The notes beneath the pieces were generated by a model. That model saw only the letters and a program-made list of their open reading frames with translations. It was not told the DNA's origin and made no database searches. Below are positions 57,563 to 64,000 of a stretch of DNA of 64,000 nucleotides, one piece after another. The DNA comes from Epiperipatus broadwayi. Lineage: Eukaryota; Onychophora; Udeonychophora; Euonychophora; Peripatidae. Position numbers and translations under genes: made by a program. How positions within the stretch are numbered: position 1 is the stretch's first letter; every line of letters begins with the position of its first letter. Location: contig JAQFVV010006306.1 of the NCBI GenBank assembly GCA_028023455.1, forward strand, positions 3,625,001 through 3,689,000. The letters are read 5' to 3'.

Positions 57563-58150
57563 ATAATTCTTTGTAAAAATTTTCTATGCTTATCATTATG
57601 TCATCCCTTTTTGTAATAAAAGAACCATTTTTTATTTTTTATTACAAAAACAACTTTTCTTCCAAGACCATGATGTTTTTGAGACTTTTAAATCTCTTCT
57701 GTAGCTTTCCTTGTCACTTTACAGTTATATTTTCTTATATTAATCATTTACACTTTTTCATAATATTTTTAAAATTTCAGACATTTAATTCTTTTAAATA
57801 GATCATATTTAAATATTTTCATATCACTTCTTTTCTTCATACATTGCCTTTTATTGGTAAATTGCTGCTTTTTTTGTGCCAATCCTTGGTAGAATATTTT
57901 GTTAATCTCATTCAAAGCTAAATCTTCTTTAAAGTATTTTATTATTTTAAAATGATTTAAAAGTCCTAATTGAAATTCTCTGGAATATTTCTGAACATTG
58001 GGGATATATCTGTTGATAGAACTTTTCTTAATAACTTTTGTCTCTCTAGTTTTGCATTAATACCTATTTTATATCTAAGTACTTGAAAATCACTACCAAC
58101 ATTGAATATATTAACCAAATTAAAAGGCTTGAAATACACATTTGACATTA
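57563..58150 (-). pseudogene. RTE fragment, 5' part of the split copy (end of endonuclease and linker)
   Basis: The minus-strand frame 57966-58148 includes NVGSDFQVLRYKIGINAKLE and RQKLLRK. GSDH(R/Q)LVR is the last block of the apurinic-type endonuclease of RTE elements. The following linker runs through IRKYNCKVTRKATEE-like text near 57720. It joins the reverse transcriptase part at 56306-56870 once the inserted repeat is disregarded. Confidence 0.7.
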
Positions 58151-59285
58151 ATCAAAATATATCAATTATACAATATTTTCATTAAATGCTTCTATTCCCA
58201 TTTATGTATTAAATTTTTCTCAAAACAGAGACTCACAATATATTGTAATGGTAATCACCCACTTAACAAAAGGTACTTCATGATAATTGGTCAAAATAAC
58301 AATAAATGACAATATTCGCAAATTAGATTTAATCTAGGAAAATTATAAACATTTAACGGGCAACCACATATTTAATGAAGTGACAATATCAATTCTATTT
58401 TTAATTGACTAATTTATAATAGTCATAGATAACAATCAGACTGAACACAGATTAAAAAAACAATTTTTTATGCAGATTCAACTATATTTTCTGATTTTTA
58501 TTCCCTCCGCATTAATATGATTAAATGACAAAATAAAATAATCTGCTTGGAATTTGGATGAGAAATAAACAAACAACAAAATTATTAACAATAACGATAA
58601 TTTTAATTAACAAACAGTTTGAGAATCTAAAAAAAAATGTATTTATATCTAAGATTGTTACGAAGAGCACGCATGATAGAAAAAATCTTTGCTGATTCAC
58701 AATAATTTATAAAACAAAAGTCTATATTTAGTTCGTTTATCTCCATGAACTCACATTTCATTAGCTTGTGAATGTAGATTTATGGTAATCAAAATTATTA
58801 TTTTATACATCTGAAACAATTTTCTAATATTTTAACTTCTATCGATTTTTTTTGATAGTAGTTTATTCTCAGTGATTTTTTTCCCGTTATTAAGAGCATT
58901 GAGATTATGTAGATTTATAAATTAATTCATAGAAGAATATTTCCTTTGATAACTACTTAGAGGGCAAGTTTTCTTATCGCAAGTGACACATTTTTAGCTT
59001 CTGACAATAATTAATAGACTGGCAGAATTGAAGTTAATTTCTAAGGTATTCCTTTGTTTACAGTTCCATAGTCAGCTAAACCACTGGAAAGATCAGGGTA
59101 AGGTATTTTGGAGGTTTTCCCCCAAAAACTGCATTACCAACTTAAACAATCATTACAGTTTTTATTGACTTCCCTCTTATAAGTGACACATAAAGAAAGC
59201 AAAGATTCCTTTCTTTTGTGTAAAGCAGATGATCCATGATCCAACAGTTTCTAATTGGTTCCTATTTCAATGTTATTTTAAAATA

Positions 59286-60188
59286 CACCTGGGTCTTGTT
59301 TTATGCGGATTATTTTAATGTGATTTTGCAGTTATGCGATTCATGTTTCTTCTTACTATCTTTCATATTTCACTATATTTATTAGATATCAAGAAATTTA
59401 AATTATTAATAACTTATTTTGACTTGAAATACTTTTTTTTCTTCAAAAATATAACATTATATTAGCAGCTAACGTGAATATGGCCTGAAACTGTATTTAG
59501 AATCTTAGCTTCTATGTAAATAATCTACTTATACTAATGAGTAAATAATAATAATAAATTTATACTTAAATATACAATTATCACAATAAATATTCAAAAA
59601 TTTTAAACTTTTAAAACGTATTTTGTTAGATATAACAGAAATAAATAATTTTTTAGATTTTTAAAATAAATAATAACGAAGATTTTATTGATTTTGTAAA
59701 CTGAAAATAATCTTTCTAATGATAATGTATAATCTTTTTGTTTTGATCGCAATCTCACTTTTTTAATATAGAAACAGAAAACCATTAACAGCACAAGACT
59801 GAAAGTGACGCTAGTTGTACATCACATCACGAATCTGATTTCTTATCAGTTCACAAACAAACGCATATTGTCAAATAGCGGTAATGATTAAAATATGTAT
59901 AAAAAAATGTAAAATGAAATACTGTAGTTAATAAAAAAAGTAAAAAAGTTTGTCATGTATTAATTTTTTTCAAATATTTGAAATTTTTTATTAGTCATAC
60001 TTTATTTCCTTATATTTTAATGTGAATTTTAAAGTAATTTTTCCTTGTTGCTTTGCTTTTATGCGATTTCTGAAAATGACAGAACCTATCCCCCATTTTT
60101 CAAGGTAAGTTAAGTCTATTTTTGTGCGATTTCTTTTGTGCGCGTTTTCTGAGGAACCTATCTACCGCATAAAACAAGACCCAGGTGT
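59286..60188. mobile_element. Tigger/pogo-like DNA transposon, non-autonomous (903 bp)
   Basis: CACCTGGGTCTTGTTTTATG and its inverse CATAAAACAAGACCCAGGTG are flanked by TA on both sides (59284-59285, 60189-60190). The right end also shows ACCGCATAAAAC and GTGCGCGTTTTCTGAGGAAC, matching the left end of the 24508 copy. No transposase. Shorter than the other copy, so the interiors differ by deletion. Confidence 0.82.
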
Positions 60189-60379
60189 AGTTATTTTATT
60201 TTAAAATAAAGAATGGTAATAAAATTTTAATTTTTACAATTATTATTAAATTAATTACTTTGTAATTTATTTCCACACATGATCATTATACATTCTAGAA
60301 CATATAATAAAAAAATGATGCACATAAAAACCATGCATGTAAACTTAGTCATGGAGATTACTATATATATATTTTCTTC

Positions 60380-60700
60380 TGAAAATTCTACAACTTTATG
60401 TCCTTTTTAATCTCTGTCTCCATAACCAATTGTTTTCCAGTTTTAGATTAAAATCACCCATAAGAATTTTAAAATATTGGTTTGAACAAATCACATTCGG
60501 TACTTCTGTATGGAATTTGTTGGGACAAAAAAACTGAAATCTATATTTGGTATCTTCATATTTCACTTGTGATTGCCATATCTACGCCTTTGTAGGCAAG
60601 TGCATATCCATTTTCACTTCATCTCTTCTTAAATCTGACAATTGATATTATACAGTTCTTCCAATTAGTGTTTAAATGATAGCTTAAATCCATAATAAGA
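60380..60700 (-). pseudogene. probable RTE endonuclease fragment
   Basis: Near 60450-60480 the minus strand reads KILMGDFNLK; (I/V)MGDFNAK is the central block of the apurinic-type endonuclease in RTE LINEs. Upstream (60520-60620) GYALAYKGVDMAITSE-like text occurs in a shifted frame. It is too far from 58150 to be simply the missing piece of that copy, even allowing for the element at 59286-60188. Confidence 0.5.
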
Positions 60701-61590
60701 AAATTCTTAGTATACTCTGTGTTTAATTACCAAGAGTTATCTTGACCAATGACTTTAGAATCTCTCGAAAATGCAAATCATAATTTGCATGTAATTTTAA
60801 TATTGCATATATATTAATATTGGCAATATTTAAAAGCGTATAATAATTAAATAAAAATAATTATCAATTTATATATTAGCAATTACAAAATAATAGCAAA
60901 GGTTTTTAAACATACACTTATACATAAAGAACAATTTATTTAATTTGAAATGGGTTAAAACTTGAAATATTGTTTAATTTTAAATTTAATATGTTATTAT
61001 CATTTAGATCAGTGAGATTATATGCAATGCTCAAATTTCCAAATATATATATATGTTTCAGAATTCGGATTTTATTTTTTTAAATTTGCTATATCAATAG
61101 TTATTTTGCTTTAATCAGATAGTTTTATTACGAAAAGACTAAATGCTTAAGCACTTGTTGCCAACTTTAATAAGAATTTTTTAAAAAATATTCATAAATC
61201 CCATAATTATTTAATATTTCATGAGAAAATTTCATTGTCTTTATTAAACTCTATTGAATTCAGAATATAGCAGAGGTTTGCTTCGAATAATCAATAAGCA
61301 GTGTTTGATCAAAGTACTTTCTGCTGCCTTATAGAATCCCAGTGGATGGTCAAAGGCTAATTACTGTTTCCAATACAAAGTGTTTCTTTTAGCTCTTTGG
61401 ATCCAATATCCCTTTAGTGCTTCTTTTCAGAAGTTTAGATTTTAAACTGAGTTTGCGTGGAATCGGTAAATCTTACACTTACAGGTATCATACCATTCTT
61501 TCTGCCATCTTGTTACATTTAAAAAGATGCATGTACTTTTTTTCTATGATGAATGCAATTTTTAATCATTTTTTCTCTCTCTTTTTTTAG

Positions 61591-61686
61591 ATTTAGTAAT
61601 CGTAAAAAAAAAATTATGGCTGAAAAGGATTCTCTCATGGCTTGTTCTGATTTGGATATAAATTCCCTATCGCTGATCTATGTAAT
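61591..61686 (+). other. exon-like stretch, unverified
   Basis: A long pyrimidine tract ending TTTTTTTAG (to 61590) precedes, and a GTGAGT donor begins at 61687. Inside, an ATG at 61616 opens MAEKDSLMACSDLDINSLSL-IYV. This could be a first coding exon of a gene on the strand opposite Sos, or chance. No homology is recognised and no partner exon was found. Confidence 0.2.
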
Positions 61687-63725
61687 GTGAGTCTTATCTT
61701 TCTAGAAGTTAATTTTAGTGATAGTTCAGGTCTAGAAGCTGCAATAACCAAAAAAAAAAAAAAGTTGAAGTCATTTTATCTACAAGAACAAGCACGGGGA
61801 ACTGCATCTAGGGCTTCTTCATGACTGAACTTCGATTCGATCCTGGGCAATAACATTTATGTGTCACACAGGCCAAAAATCAATTTCCCCATCAGTGAGT
61901 ATTCAATTAGAGTTTTTTATTACTTATATTTTTTATATGATTATATATGTGTAGAAAGCAATAAATATGCTGTAGAATTTTAGGTAATTTACATTTCAAT
62001 GACAATAAAAATGCACATCCACATTCAGAATCATATACCTACACGATTAGTGCAATAGGTAAGATATATCATGATTTTATTTATATGATCATTCATTTAT
62101 TGCATGATTACAGTAACATTGTACTCATTTGTTACAATTTAAGTTGAAGCTAAAAGAATAGGGAGTATCTTTTGAAATAAGGATTTTGAATGACGCAAAT
62201 GTTTATTTGTGCGGAAAGTAAAAATTTTTTATAATATTAAGAAATAGAATTTTTGGAATGGGCGGATATTTCTAAGACAGCTACAAATCGATGAGCTAGT
62301 CGGGATTTCAGGTACTAGATTCGTTGCTGGTCGAGCAGACGCGTTAATTACTCCGTGATTAACTGGCGCCTAAAGGGATTTCCTTAAAATAAATAAAGTG
62401 TTTGGCTGACCAGTGTTTTAATTTAGTAGCAGAGTGTTTATGTTATTGGTGGCTCACTACCAATGACATTGTTCACTCCACCTGAGGGACCAGAAACTTT
62501 TAGTGATAGGACAGCTTGTTAATGAAAAAAAAAAAAAGGCAAAATATATTTATATTCTTTATTATTCTTATTAAAGATAGAAGATTGGCGGTTCAATATA
62601 TTATCAGTGCTTACAATAAATTTGTTTACTTTGATGTTTATTGATTTACTTAGTTTTTATTCATTTTATCCCAGAGAAATTTCTGTTTGATATTTATTTT
62701 TTGAATACACTTTTTTTACTCGAAAAGAATACATATTTTAGGTTTAACCCCCCCCCCCCATTTTTCAATAACATAATAATATTATTACAATTTACTAAAG
62801 TTCTCTTTGCATAATTTTCATAAACTATTCTTACTGTTATTGCCCCCACATATTTTTAATATACCCTGCATGGCAGGACAACCATATATTTCTAGCAGAT
62901 ATCCTACATGGAGGGACAAGATTTGGGTCAGCTAGTAAAAATGAAAGTCACCAATTGCTTCATTTTTACTTAAAAAATTATCTCAAGTAAGTCATATTAT
63001 ATATCATTTTTTACAGCATTTTATGACAAATGTGATTTTAACATTTAACTTTCAAAATTTAGAATTTGTGAACCAATGTAAAAATAAGCATTTTTTAAAG
63101 TATTAAAAATCTCTTTTTTCTTATTTTTTTTTTTTTTTTTTGAGGTAATGACTATTTTATCAGCTTTACTACATTCTTTCATATTTGCTCTTTCTAACAA
63201 TGTATATATTTTTACATTTATTGTATTCAAACAGAAGATATGTTATAAATTATATTTGTAATTTTTTTTTTAAAATTCAAGATGGCGACTTGGATGTGAG
63301 AGGTTTTAAATTAATATAGGTTCCACAATCAAGAGCTTCTTATACTATCAGGCATTTCCCTCTACTAATTATGACAAAGACATTGTGTGTTTGTCATTAT
63401 TCCAAAATATTTATAGAAAGAATGCTTAATTTAGAGCTCTGTGCTTGAACTACTCTAAAATTACTGGACTCGATAATTTTAATCAAATATTAGACAAATA
63501 TAATCTTACTTAAAATTACCATTTGACTTCCTTTAAACATCATTTTATTCTAACTTCCTTCTCATAAGTCTGACTTACGAAATATCAAGCGTAAAGAGAG
63601 TAAAATAGTAATATATGTGCTTAATGTGTTAGTGATTTTATGCAATAAATATCACCAACTTATATAGATGAAAATGAATATCTCATAATTTAAATCATCA
63701 AACATTATTGTGTTTTCATTTTGGA

Positions 63726-63965
63726 CTCAAAGCTTTATAGTTAGCTGAAAAAATAAAAGGTGACTGCTGGAGAGTTGCATTAAATCCTAAGACCTAGGTG
63801 CAGTGCTCTCAGATCCAAGGCTCCTCACTGATGAAAGCCAAAAGCTAAAAATTAGTATAGGGATATCGGATGAGTAAACACTAGATAGATATTTTATGCA
63901 TCCATTGATTACTCTGGCTTGCACAGATTGGTGCTACTGTATGGAGCGTTTTGGCTCTGTGATCT
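63726..63965 (+). repeat. family A hammerhead repeat, degenerate copy
   Basis: The order matches the plus-sense family A units: AAAAGGTGACTGCTGGAGAG, AAATCCTAAGACCTAGGTGC, CAGATCCAAGGCTCCTCACT, then CATTGATTACTCTGGCTTGC and CTACTGTATGGAGCGTTTTG. The ribozyme core CTGATGA is kept (about 63828), but stem II and GAAA are altered (GCCAAAAGCTAAAAATTAGT) and the GUC triplet is lost. Predicted inactive. Confidence 0.8.
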
Positions 63966-64000
63966 CATAATTTACCTAACAATAATATTCCTAATTACAT

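Larger units (their letters stand above)
28220..64000 (-). other. upstream intron of Sos, at least 35.8 kb
   Basis: It runs from the exon boundary at 28220 to the window edge. It holds the elements listed below. The stretches 28220-29018, 30761-32400, 32701-35599, 37282-38967, 40101-42290, 43691-44949, 45241-46139, 46341-47539, 53480-53989, 58151-59285 and 60701-63725 show AT-rich sequence, homopolymers (C runs near 34100, 42110 and 62750) and no convincing genes. That no earlier Sos exon was found rests on my reading alone. Confidence 0.7.

Noticed and set aside
61810-61860. GATTCGATCC as a pol III B box of a tRNA or SINE
   Set aside because: No A box, no arm pairing and no target duplication around it.
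1-64000. CRISPR arrays, operons, bacterial promoters or phage genes
   Set aside because: The DNA is eukaryotic (spliced Sos, LINEs, SINEs, mariner). The tandem repeats have unit lengths of 77-440 bp without regular spacers.

Overview
The window is AT-rich eukaryotic nuclear DNA, almost all of it intron, and rich in old transposable elements. The one host gene I can support is the Ras exchange factor Son of sevenless (Sos) on the minus strand. Its last three coding exons are at 28103-28219, 16478-16721 and 2619-2974 (stop at 2619-2621). They join in frame and encode the end of the Cdc25-type catalytic region followed by the proline-rich tail that binds SH3 domains. Everything above 28219 would be one upstream intron of at least 35.8 kb; I looked for the preceding exon and did not find it. 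The Sos tail, the transposon mix (RTE-like LINEs, mariner, Tigger/pogo-like elements, short tRNA-derived SINEs) and the very long AT-rich introns suggest an arthropod. A chelicerate such as a spider is my best guess, but the sequence does not prove it.

Layout: 1-2618 is 3' flank and possible 3' UTR. 2975-16477 is the last intron; it holds palindromes, one SINE, a single hammerhead ribozyme (7460-7516), a tandem/foldback hammerhead repeat (9766-10590) and a decayed transposon ORF (12850-13960). 16722-28102 is the penultimate intron, with two more hammerhead foldback elements (17198-18143 and 19642-20450), an RTE LINE copy, a second RTE fragment and a Tigger-like element. 28220-64000 is the long upstream intron. 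It contains an RTE 3' end, a 2.4-unit tandem array with three intact hammerheads (36294-37281), a SINE with target duplications, a third hammerhead family (39846-40100), a tandem-plus-inverted repeat with no recognised ribozyme (42291-43445), a mariner pseudogene, and an RTE copy split by a repeat insertion.

The main discovery is the hammerhead ribozymes. Several repeat families carry the full core: CUGANGA, a closed stem II, GAAA, a very short stem III, an NUH cleavage triplet, and a two-part stem I with an internal loop. Two families form head-to-tail units of about 413 and 425 bp, the organisation known for animal retrozymes, which move through small circular RNAs. One family also adds an inverted copy at its end, which simple rolling-circle copying does not explain. 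Two further copies look like hammerheads in which the C3-G8 core pair has become A3-U8.

For most of the DNA between these features I see only AT-rich sequence and microsatellites.
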